Positions 1-5,259 are shown, counted from the stretch's first letter. The stretch is 6,162 nt of DNA from JAZTZP01 sp045637525 (GCA_045637525.1 JAZTZP010000004.1:1-6162); one strand, 5' to 3'. Program-made: numbers and translations. The notes: generated from the letters alone by a model not told the origin.

Positions 1-168
1 AAGCCGTGACGGAGGGATATTACATATCTATGTATTGAAAATATGTAGTAAAGATATAGAAAAATCAATATCCCTCCACCGCAAGCGGTCCCCCTCCCTT
101 TAGGCAAGGGAGGCAAGCAAAGCGACACCGAAATCCTACTGCAAACACGCAGATAAACTATAATTTAT
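1..168. mobile_element. Family 1 palindromic MITE, copy 1 (left part cut by window edge)
   Basis: Non-coding hairpin-rich repeat. Bases 1-98 are the exact reverse complement of 2041-2138, and the similarity continues to the terminal repeat GATAAACTATAATTTAT at 152-168, which matches the end of the full copy at 1970-2226. Internal hairpins include ACCGC-AA-GCGGT near 79-88 and a CCTCCCT/AGGGAGG stem near 93-112. No transposase is encoded, so this is a miniature inverted-repeat element that would need an enzyme supplied elsewhere. The window begins at the element's central CACGGC/GCCGTG hairpin, so roughly the left third is missing from view. It lies just beyond the stop of the 125-aa minus-strand gene and could help end that transcript. 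Confidence 0.85.
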
Positions 169-181
169 AAATAAATTATAT

Positions 182-196
182 AACCGTCTATCGGTT
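182..196 (-). terminator. Weak hairpin at end of the minus-strand gene pair
   Basis: AACCG-TCTAT-CGGTT forms a 5-bp stem touching the stop codon of the 125-aa gene. Read on the minus strand it is followed by AT-rich sequence (ATATAATTTATT) but no clean U-tract. It is a possible weak terminator; the adjacent palindromic element is an alternative stop signal. Confidence 0.3.
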
Positions 197-573
197 CAAT
201 ATGTTTCCTTCCATCGTTTCACAAAAGCTACTGCATCATTTCTTTCCTCTTGGGTATTTCCCCACCAACAGTCAGCAAATTCCCAATCAGACATTATTTC
301 TAAAACCTTTGGTGTATACACTCTTGCAAGCCTCACATTTTCAATCAGATTAACAGGAACGCTATCAACATAATATCTTCTTCCTCTGCTAAGTCCCAAA
401 ACAGCGATCTCTTTTTTATTGTCACCCGGTAATCTTTCATCCCATAATCGTCCGCTAAGATACACCTTGGAATTCCCTTTAAATGCTGCCGTACCATATC
501 TTGAAATACCATTTTCATCTATATGTGATTTTTTTATATTTCCTGCTACTGCATATTTCCACAATTGTTCCAT
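196..573 (-). CDS. Hypothetical protein, 125 aa
   Basis: I do not recognise this protein. It starts at ATG 573 with a well-placed ribosome site (AAGGAGAA, rc of about 581-588, 7-9 bases upstream), so translation is likely real. It has no signal peptide or membrane segment and looks like a small soluble, mainly beta-strand protein. Notable points are a K-V-Y-L-S-G-R-L-W-D stretch (residues 36-45), basic R-G-R-R (63-66), P-V-N-L-I-E-N-V-R (73-81), and a tryptophan-rich tail with W97, W103, W104 and W121. It is the second gene of a two-gene minus-strand unit, 66 bases after the 335-aa gene. Small orphan pairs like this in accessory DNA are often immunity or defence-associated proteins, but that is only a guess from context; no motif here proves it. 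Confidence 0.72.
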   Translation of the reverse strand: MEQLWKYAVAGNIKKSHIDENGISRYGTAAFKGNSKVYLSGRLWDERLPGDNKKEIAVLGLSRGRRYYVDSVPVNLIENVRLARVYTPKVLEIMSDWEFADCWWGNTQEERNDAVAFVKRWKETY

Positions 574-603
574 ATGTATATTCTCCTTTTCGATAACATT
601 CTA

Positions 604-620
604 CACAATCTGAGATTGTG
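604..620. other. Intergenic stem-loop between the two minus-strand genes
   Basis: CACAATC-TGA-GATTGTG is a perfect 7-bp stem with a 3-base loop in the 66-base gap between the two genes. It lacks a U-tract in either direction, so it is not a classic terminator. It may be an RNA processing or stability hairpin that sets the ratio of the two proteins. Confidence 0.45.
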
Positions 621-639
621 CCCCGGTCAGAACTCAAAA

Positions 640-1647
640 TTACTCTACTGATATTGCAAAACACTCTATCTCATCTCCGGATAGAATAAGTTTATTTTCA
701 TTAGACAACTCAAATATTAAATCTTGTGGAAGTTCTCCACATAAACTTTCATCAATGTTTCCAAAGGGTGCATATTTAGTTGATGTTACATCGCAGTCTT
801 TTATGGTTTCGCCAATAAACGTCTTTGTAAACAAAGATTCTATCTCGCTATAACACGGCGAATTATACGAAGGTAATTTGTCGAAGACTTTTTCAATACT
901 GATTATTTTATCTTTTGGGATAACCCTATACCTAAACAATCCAGATGCATATATTTGGAAATCTATAATAAAATCCTGAAAATACAGCAGCACTGTACTT
1001 CCAAAATCAAAATAACAATGATTTTCCCTGCTGTTATATAATTGGGCAAGTGAGTCCGTTTCTATCATGACATTTTCAAACTTTAATTCTTTACAAAGCG
1101 ATAAAATTTCATTTTTTAATTTACTCGCAGAATAACAATCAATATATGGTATATCAGGAAATTCTATTTTGTAGTAATTCGTTTTTCCGCAGTCATCCCA
1201 GTTGATTTTCTCCATTTCTACCAAAAGCATTTTCTTTAAGCCTTCTATATCTTCTCTATTGAGACACATCGAAAAAACATTTTTACCGCTATTATGCCAT
1301 CCGCCGGCTCCGTTGTATATAAATTCCCAATAATCCGACGCATGGTTTTTGTGTCCATATATTTCGAAACTCAAAGGTGAATAGCAATGGCCACCTAAAA
1401 TACAAGGATCCTCAAACTGCAAATGAACCTTTTTTTCAAATTCATTATTTAAAGTTTTGTCAATATATTCAATAATTCTCTCCAAATGAAATTTGCAAAG
1501 TTGGAATCCGTTAAACTCAAATTTACTACACCCATCATTTGTGTAAACCTCAATTCCACAAGACGGATATTCATCACCTGCATATGCAATATACTCAGTC
1601 TGCTTTAGTTTAATAGTGAATGTTGTACCAATTACATATAATTGCAT
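640..1647 (-). CDS. Hypothetical protein, 335 aa
   Basis: I do not recognise this protein. The start chosen is ATG at 1647 because AAGGAGTG (rc of 1653-1660) lies 5-7 bases upstream. The longer start at 1665 would place the ribosome site inside the coding sequence and add only six residues. The protein appears soluble and acidic, with no signal peptide or membrane span, and is unusually cysteine-rich for a cytosolic protein (about 14 Cys, without zinc-finger spacing). An N-terminal half (about 1-160) contains W-E-F-I-Y-N-G-A-G-G-W-H (107-118). A C-terminal half (about 160-335) ends in alternating hydrophobic residues resembling beta strands (F-E-L-S-N-E-N-K-L-I-L-S-G-D-E). It is first in a probable two-gene unit with the 125-aa gene, transcribed from a promoter at 1894-1922 through a family 2 element. 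The orphan status, AT-rich composition and flanking repeats suggest an acquired cassette; an immunity-like role is possible but unproven. Confidence 0.78.
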   Translation of the reverse strand: MQLYVIGTTFTIKLKQTEYIAYAGDEYPSCGIEVYTNDGCSKFEFNGFQLCKFHLERIIEYIDKTLNNEFEKKVHLQFEDPCILGGHCYSPLSFEIYGHKNHASDYWEFIYNGAGGWHNSGKNVFSMCLNREDIEGLKKMLLVEMEKINWDDCGKTNYYKIEFPDIPYIDCYSASKLKNEILSLCKELKFENVMIETDSLAQLYNSRENHCYFDFGSTVLLYFQDFIIDFQIYASGLFRYRVIPKDKIISIEKVFDKLPSYNSPCYSEIESLFTKTFIGETIKDCDVTSTKYAPFGNIDESLCGELPQDLIFELSNENKLILSGDEIECFAISVE

Positions 1648-1652
1648 AATAT

Positions 1653-1660
1653 CACTCCTT
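1653..1660 (-). promoter_or_regulatory. Ribosome binding site deciding the start of the 335-aa gene
   Basis: Reverse complement reads AAGGAGTG, with ATG 1647 five bases after its end. This supports 1647 over the upstream in-frame ATG at 1665. Confidence 0.8.
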
Positions 1661-1678
1661 TGCATTTAATTATATAAA

Positions 1679-1842
1679 GCAATACTGTCAACTTAACGTT
1701 TACAGTATTGCAGTGAAATACTTTACCTGCGGTAAAATGTGAAATCCACGCTTTGCGTGGGTAAAATCTGTCGCATAACGACAGGTTTTGGTAGAAATCA
1801 CAAGCGATTTCAGATTTAAATTTCTTAAATTGACAGCATTGC
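1679..1842 (-). mobile_element. Family 2 hairpin-array MITE, copy A
   Basis: A non-coding element of about 164 bp with terminal inverted repeats: left GCAATACTGTCAACTTAA (1679-1696), right end the complement of GCAATGCTGTCAATTTAA. It is flanked by direct repeats ATATAAA (1672-1678 and 1845-1851, the right one offset by two bases), consistent with target duplication on insertion. Inside is a chain of hairpins: GCAATACTGT/ACAGTATTGC (1679-1711), TTTACC-TGC-GGTAAA (1722-1736), CCACGC-TTT-GCGTGG (1746-1760), CTGTCG-CATAA-CGACAG (1768-1784) and GAAATC/GATTTC (1794-1811). It is about 85-90 percent identical by eye to copy B at 3222-3411, in the opposite genomic orientation. It lies in the leader between the promoter at 1894-1922 and the 335-aa gene. 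Confidence 0.85.
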
Positions 1843-1868
1843 TCATATAAAGGATATAAGTTTCAGCT

Positions 1869-1897
1869 GAATAGATTTAACTATGCTAAATCTATTC
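1869..1897. promoter_or_regulatory. 11-bp dyad over the -10/start region of the gene-pair promoter
   Basis: GAATAGATTTA (1869-1879) and TAAATCTATTC (1887-1897) are perfect inverted repeats around a 7-base spacer. The dyad overlaps the -10 box (1894-1899) and the expected transcription start near 1887 of the minus-strand promoter. There is no U-tract on either side, which argues against a terminator. It could be a repressor operator or a hairpin at the extreme 5' end of the mRNA. Confidence 0.5.
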
Positions 1898-1922
1898 TAT
1901 CACATTAAGAAAAAAATGTCAA
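1894..1922 (-). promoter_or_regulatory. Sigma-A promoter for the 335-aa/125-aa gene pair
   Basis: On the minus strand, TTGACA (1922-1917, perfect -35) is followed after 17 bases by TAGAAT (1899-1894, one mismatch to -10). The spacer contains a T-run. Transcription would begin near 1887, giving a leader of about 240 nt that contains the whole family 2 element before the ribosome site at 1653-1660. Confidence 0.75.
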
Positions 1923-1969
1923 CCTGTTTTCAATCTGTATTCACAAATTTTGAAATTGTTAACAAACAT

Positions 1970-2226
1970 ATAAATTATAGTTTATCTTGCTATAAAACAG
2001 TAGGATTTCGGTGTCGCTTTGCTTGCCTCCCGGACCTTATGGGAGGGGGACCGCTTGCGGTGGAGGGATATTGATTTTTCTATATCTTTACTACATATTT
2101 TCAATACATAGATATGTAATATCCCTCCGTCACGGCTTACGCCGTGCCCCCTCCCTTTAGGCAAGGGAGGCTTTGGCAAAGCGTACCGAAATCCTACTGT
2201 AAACATACAGATAAACTATAATTTAT
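1970..2226. mobile_element. Family 1 palindromic MITE, full-length copy 2
   Basis: A 257-bp element with perfect 17-bp terminal inverted repeats (ATAAATTATAGTTTATC at 1970-1986 and its complement at 2210-2226). Just inside both ends comes a second matched block containing GTAGGATTTCGGT. The whole unit is a long imperfect palindrome with further hairpins (CCTCCC/GGGAGG blocks, ACCGC-TT-GCGGT, CACGGC-TTAC-GCCGTG). No protein is encoded. A TA target duplication (1971-1972 and 2224-2225) is possible but cannot be told apart from element sequence. It is inverted relative to copy 1, and the two bracket the minus-strand gene pair. Its right end stops 16 bases before the transporter start and carries an outward TATAAT. 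Confidence 0.88.
2217..2222 (+). promoter_or_regulatory. Possible outward -10 box at the element end, upstream of the transporter
   Basis: A perfect TATAAT lies in the terminal repeat of the family 1 element. A start near 2229 would give a leader of about 14 nt just holding the ribosome site AAGGA (2231-2235). At 16-18 bases upstream there is no good -35 (TACTGT at best), so it is a weak or activator-dependent candidate. Confidence 0.3.
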
Positions 2227-2242
2227 CAGAAAGGACAGAAGA

Positions 2243-3160
2243 ATGAGTAAACAATTAAGAGGAAATATATTATTTATGATAACAGCACTTATATGGGGGG
2301 TTTCTTTTGTGTCTCAGAGTGTTGGGGTTGAGATGGTGAAGCCTAATACCTTTAACGGAATAAGAATGCTGCTTGGTTCGGTGGTGTTGCTTCCGGTTAT
2401 ACTCGTAAATGACGGCATAAAAAAGAAAAACGGTACTTTTGTTTCACAGAAAAACAACAAATACCTCTGGATTGGCGGAGTGATATGCGGAGCGGTGCTT
2501 TGCGGAGCAACCACAATTCAGACATACGGTCTTGTATATACCACTGCCGGAAAGAGTGCGTTTATAACGGCACTTTACATAATATTCGTATCTGTTATCG
2601 GAACATTTGCCGGAAAAAAAACGGGAAAGAATACAATAGCCGGGATTGTAATTGCACTTTCGGGAATGTATTTTCTGTGCCTTTACGGAAATGCGCTTGA
2701 TATAAATAAGGGTGATGTAATAACATTATCCTGTTCTATGCTTTTTGCGGTGCATATAATATGTGTTGATTATTTTTCACCTAAAGTGGATGGAATAAAG
2801 CTCTCATGCCTTCAGTTTTTTACCTGTGGTGTGATAAATTCATTAATAATGACAGTTACGGAAAAACCATCGGTAAGCAGTGTTTTAGCATGTACGCTTC
2901 CTATACTTTATTCGGGAGTTATGTCTTCAGGAGTGGCGTATACTCTTCAGATAATAGGTCAGAAGGATACAGACCCTACAATTGCGTCTATTTTAATGAG
3001 CTTTGAGTCGGTTTTTGCGGCGATTTCAGGCTGGATACTGCTCAGCCAGACTATGACAAAGTTTGAAATACTCGGCTGTGTGCTTATGTTTTTGGCTATT
3101 ATAATTGCACAGGTGCCGCCGGGAAAAATATTTTTCAAAAAAAATCAAACAAATGTTTGA
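2243..3160 (+). CDS. EamA/DMT-superfamily membrane transporter, 305 aa
   Basis: This is an inner-membrane permease of the drug/metabolite transporter superfamily, which exports or imports small metabolites; the substrate cannot be read from sequence. The length (305 aa) and about ten hydrophobic segments (approximately 8-25, 36-56, 75-93, 103-123, 131-148, 157-176, 188-205, 216-236, 247-267, 274-292) fit two EamA repeats of five helices each. Typical motifs are A-L-I-W-G-V-S-F-V near the start (15-23), G-K-S-A-F-I-T-A-L-Y (103-112), and P-T-I-A-S-I-L-M-S-F-E-S-V-F-A-A (245-260), the classic second-repeat signature. The start ATG has AAGGA seven bases upstream. Its last codons hold the candidate LexA operator and the -35 box of the lexA promoter. 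No terminator follows, so read-through into lexA is possible. Confidence 0.93.
   Translation: MSKQLRGNILFMITALIWGVSFVSQSVGVEMVKPNTFNGIRMLLGSVVLLPVILVNDGIKKKNGTFVSQKNNKYLWIGGVICGAVLCGATTIQTYGLVYTTAGKSAFITALYIIFVSVIGTFAGKKTGKNTIAGIVIALSGMYFLCLYGNALDINKGDVITLSCSMLFAVHIICVDYFSPKVDGIKLSCLQFFTCGVINSLIMTVTEKPSVSSVLACTLPILYSGVMSSGVAYTLQIIGQKDTDPTIASILMSFESVFAAISGWILLSQTMTKFEILGCVLMFLAIIIAQVPPGKIFFKKNQTNV
3146..3159. promoter_or_regulatory. Candidate LexA operator (SOS box) of lexA
   Basis: CAAACAAATGTTTG is a perfect CAAACA-AA-TGTTTG dyad. It matches the Gram-positive SOS box consensus CGAACRNRYGTTYC at 12 of 14 positions, deviating only at position 2 and at the last base. It overlaps the -35 box of the lexA promoter, where LexA would block RNA polymerase, as expected for autoregulation. 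It lies within the final codons of the transporter gene. Confidence 0.62.
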
Positions 3161-3185
3161 CAAATTCACTTTTATGTGGTATACT
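3157..3185 (+). promoter_or_regulatory. Sigma-A promoter for lexA(-metK)
   Basis: TTGACA (3157-3162), 17-base spacer, TATACT (3180-3185). The -35 box overlaps the transporter stop codon TGA (3158-3160). The expected start is near 3192, giving a leader of about 240 nt because family 2 copy B was inserted downstream; without it the leader would be about 50 nt. Confidence 0.8.
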
Positions 3186-3213
3186 GTATGTAGATTGAAA
3201 AAAATACAGTATA
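3180..3213. promoter_or_regulatory. 10-bp inverted repeat over the lexA -10 box and start
   Basis: TATACTGTAT (3180-3189) and ATACAGTATA (3204-3213) are perfect inverted repeats separated by 14 bases. The left arm contains the -10 hexamer. No U-tract follows. It may be a second operator or a coincidence of AT-rich sequence; the spacing does not fit known LexA boxes. Confidence 0.4.
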
Positions 3214-3221
3214 TTATATGA

Positions 3222-3411
3222 GGCAATACTGTCAATTTAAGAAATTTAAATCTGAAATCGCTTGCGATTTCTACCAAAACCTGTCGCTATGCGACAGATT
3301 TCACCTATGCGAAGCGTGGATTTCACTCACACAAAATGTGTGAATTTCACATTTTAACGTAGGTAAAATATTTCACTGCAATACTGTAAACGTTAAGTTG
3401 ACAGTATTGCC
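3222..3411 (+). mobile_element. Family 2 hairpin-array MITE, copy B, in the lexA leader
   Basis: A 190-bp non-coding element. The termini GGCAATACTGTCAATTTAA and the complement of GGCAATACTGTCAACTTAA give a 19-bp inverted repeat with one mismatch. It is flanked by direct repeats ATATGA (3216-3221 and 3412-3417), a clear target duplication. Hairpins in order: GAAATCGC-TT-GCGATTTC (3254-3271), CTGTCGC-TAT-GCGACAG (3281-3297), a degenerate CC..GC/GC..GG stem (about 3304-3319), TCACACA-AAA-TGTGTGA (3327-3343), ATTTTA/TAAAAT (3351-3369), and GCAATACTGT-N13-ACAGTATTGC (3378-3410). The heptamer ATTTCAC recurs at 3298, 3320, 3344 and 3370 between hairpins. Copy B has one hairpin module (about 24 bp) that copy A lacks. 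The last hairpin ends 8 bases before the lexA ribosome site. Confidence 0.9.
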
Positions 3412-3417
3412 ATATGA

Positions 3418-3425
3418 GGGAGGTG
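3418..3425 (+). promoter_or_regulatory. lexA ribosome binding site
   Basis: GGGAGGTG is a strong match to the anti-Shine-Dalgarno sequence. It lies downstream of the first in-frame ATG (3414), so that ATG cannot use it. TTG 3432 is six bases after its end; ATG 3441 is 15 bases after. Confidence 0.8.
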
Positions 3426-3431
3426 TTGTGT

Positions 3432-4046
3432 TTGCATAAAATGAACGATAAGGATTTTGAAATCCTTAATTATATAAAGGAGCAGACGGAGCAAAAGGGT
3501 TTTCCGCCTTCTGTGAGAGAGATATGTGAGGCGGTTGGACTCAGCTCAACATCCACAATATCAAATCGTTTGAAGAAGCTTGAGATGAATGGGTATATTG
3601 AAAAAAGTACAGCAAAAAACAGATCGCTCAGGATAATAAACTATCCGTCGGATACAGTAAAAGCAGAGTATGCAGACGTTCCTATGTACGGAACTGTTGC
3701 CGCCGGTATTCCGATTGCCGCAGTTCAGGATTGGGAAACGAAAATTGCTTTACCGAAAGAGTTTATAAAGAATAAGGATTTATTTATTCTCAGAATAAAA
3801 GGTGAATCCATGATAAATGCGGGTATACTTGACGGCGATTACGTTATAGTAAATCATCAGGCAACCGTCGAAAACGGCGATATAGCCGTAGCACTTGTGT
3901 CGGGGAACGAGGAGGCGACCGTTAAAACCTTTTATAAGGAAAACGGACATTTCAGACTTCAGCCCGAAAACGACACTATGGAGCCTATAATAGTGGATGA
4001 GGTTTCGGTTATTGGTAAGGTTATTGGGGTATTCAGAGCACTATAA
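3432..4046 (+). CDS. lexA: LexA, SOS-response transcriptional repressor
   Basis: Cytosolic repressor of DNA-damage genes; RecA filaments on single-stranded DNA trigger its self-cleavage. From TTG 3432 it has 204 aa (E. coli LexA 202). An N-terminal winged helix domain holds P-P-S-V-R-E-I (25-31) and a recognition helix around S-T-S-T-I-S-N-R-L (39-47). The C-terminal S24-type peptidase domain shows the A-G cleavage site in G-T-V-A-A-G-I-P (A91-G92), catalytic Ser126 in G-E-S-M and Lys165 in A-T-V-K-T-F. The start is uncertain: TTG 3432 has ideal ribosome-site spacing, ATG 3441 would give 201 aa, and ATG 3414 lies in the element's target duplication, upstream of the ribosome site. The recognition helix has S-N-R-L where Gram-positive LexA usually has H-G-H-L or similar. 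It is preceded by its own promoter with a candidate SOS box and followed by metK after 20 bases. Confidence 0.95.
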   Translation: MHKMNDKDFEILNYIKEQTEQKGFPPSVREICEAVGLSSTSTISNRLKKLEMNGYIEKSTAKNRSLRIINYPSDTVKAEYADVPMYGTVAAGIPIAAVQDWETKIALPKEFIKNKDLFILRIKGESMINAGILDGDYVIVNHQATVENGDIAVALVSGNEEATVKTFYKENGHFRLQPENDTMEPIIVDEVSVIGKVIGVFRAL

Positions 4047-4066
4047 GAAAGGAAATGATATTTAAA

Positions 4067-5251
4067 ATGTCAAGATTATTATTCACATCAGAATCAGTTA
4101 CGGAAGGACATCCGGATAAAATATGCGACTGTATATCGGACGCCGTACTTGATGCAATCTTAGAAAAAGACCCGGAGGCAAGAGTCGCATGCGAGACAAC
4201 GTGTACAACGGGTATAGTTTCAATCATGGGGGAAATAACAACTACTTGTAATGTAGATTACGCAAAAATTGCACGTAAAGCCGTTATTGATATAGGCTAC
4301 GACCGTGCAAAATACGGATTTGACGGAAACACCTGTGCCGTTGTTACATCCATAGACGAGCAGTCTCCGGATATTGCGCAGGGCGTTGATTCAGGTATTG
4401 AAAACCGTGAAGAAGGACAAAATGAGATTGATAACTCAACAGGTGCCGGCGATCAGGGAATGATGTTCGGATATGCCTGCAATGAAACACCTGAGCTTAT
4501 GCCGCTTCCTATTTCTCTTGCACATAAGCTTACAAAGAAGCTTACGCAGGTAAGAAAAGACGGAATTTTGGATTATCTTCGTCCGGACGGTAAGTCACAG
4601 GTTACGGTAGAATACATTGACGGACAACCTGTAAGAGTTGATACGGTAGTAATTTCAAGTCAGCATTCGCCGGATGTTTCTCTTGAAAAGATAAGAGAGG
4701 ATATAAAAGAGCTTGTAATAAAAGCTACAATACCGGCAGAGCTTTTAGACGAAAACACAAAATATTTCATTAACCCGACCGGCAGATTTGTCGTAGGCGG
4801 ACCGCAGGGCGACAGCGGACTTACAGGCCGTAAAATCATAGTTGATACATACGGCGGATATGCACGTCACGGCGGCGGTGCTTTTTCGGGAAAAGACCCG
4901 ACAAAGGTTGACCGTTCGGCGGCATATGCGGCACGTTGGGTGGCAAAGAATATTGTAGCGGCAGGGCTTGCAACAAAGTGCGAGGTTCAGCTGGCATACG
5001 CAATAGGCGTTGCTCATCCGGTATCGGTTATGGTAGACACATTCGGGACAGGCACTGTTTCAGAGGACAAGATTTCTGAAGCTGTGGAAAAGGTATTCGA
5101 CCTTCGTCCTTATGCAATAATAAAAGAACTTGATTTGCGTAAGCCGATATATAAGCAGCTTTCGTCATACGGCCATTTAGGAAGAGAAGAACTCGGAGTT
5201 AAATGGGAAGAGACAAATAAGGCAGAGGAATTAAAGGCTGCTGTTATGTAA
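4067..5251 (+). CDS. metK: S-adenosylmethionine synthetase (methionine adenosyltransferase)
   Basis: Makes S-adenosylmethionine from methionine and ATP in the cytosol, supplying methyl groups for DNA, RNA and protein methylation and for polyamine synthesis. From ATG 4067 it has 394 aa, normal for bacterial MetK. Signatures: F-T-S-E-S-V-T-E-G-H-P-D-K (6-18, catalytic His15 and metal-binding Asp17), G-A-G-D-Q-G-M-M-F-G-Y-A (126-137), and the glycine-rich loop G-G-G-A-F-S-G-K-D-P-T-K-V-D-R-S (269-284). The family-typical start is M-S-R-L-L-F-T-S-E; the in-frame ATG at 4055 sits one base from AAAGGAA (4048-4054) and is too close, though spacing to 4067 is a little long (12). It follows lexA by 20 bases with no terminator or promoter between them, so the two are probably cotranscribed. 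No SAM riboswitch is visible upstream. Confidence 0.97.
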   Translation: MSRLLFTSESVTEGHPDKICDCISDAVLDAILEKDPEARVACETTCTTGIVSIMGEITTTCNVDYAKIARKAVIDIGYDRAKYGFDGNTCAVVTSIDEQSPDIAQGVDSGIENREEGQNEIDNSTGAGDQGMMFGYACNETPELMPLPISLAHKLTKKLTQVRKDGILDYLRPDGKSQVTVEYIDGQPVRVDTVVISSQHSPDVSLEKIREDIKELVIKATIPAELLDENTKYFINPTGRFVVGGPQGDSGLTGRKIIVDTYGGYARHGGGAFSGKDPTKVDRSAAYAARWVAKNIVAAGLATKCEVQLAYAIGVAHPVSVMVDTFGTGTVSEDKISEAVEKVFDLRPYAIIKELDLRKPIYKQLSSYGHLGREELGVKWEETNKAEELKAAVM

Positions 5252-5259
5252 ATGAGATC

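Noticed and set aside
419..613. Plus-strand 64-codon frame opposite the 125-aa gene
   Set aside because: Antisense shadow of a gene with a good ribosome site; no signal of its own.
1669..1691. Promoter using TTGACA in the family 2 terminus and TATAAT at 1669-1674 for the 335-aa gene
   Set aside because: The spacer would be only 11 bases; the promoter at 1894-1922 with a 17-base spacer is much better.
1883..2206. Short open frames on both strands (63 and 74 codons) across the family 1 element
   Set aside because: They run through the palindromic repeat, have no ribosome sites and give low-complexity proteins; the repeat explains them.
2197..2210. CTGTA-AACA-TACAG as an E. coli-type LexA box
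   Set aside because: The spacing is CTGT-N6-ACAG rather than N8, it is part of the mobile element end, and the Gram-positive box before lexA fits far better.
3251..3376. Possible CRISPR array because of spaced short repeats
   Set aside because: The repeated unit is only 7 bp, the intervals are hairpins rather than unique spacers, and terminal inverted repeats with target duplication show a miniature element.
3432..4066. SAM riboswitch upstream of metK
   Set aside because: Only 20 bases separate lexA and metK, and I see no S-box-like fold there.
4745..5017. Minus-strand 90-codon frame
   Set aside because: Lies inside metK, whose motifs are unambiguous; cysteine/arginine-rich antisense shadow.
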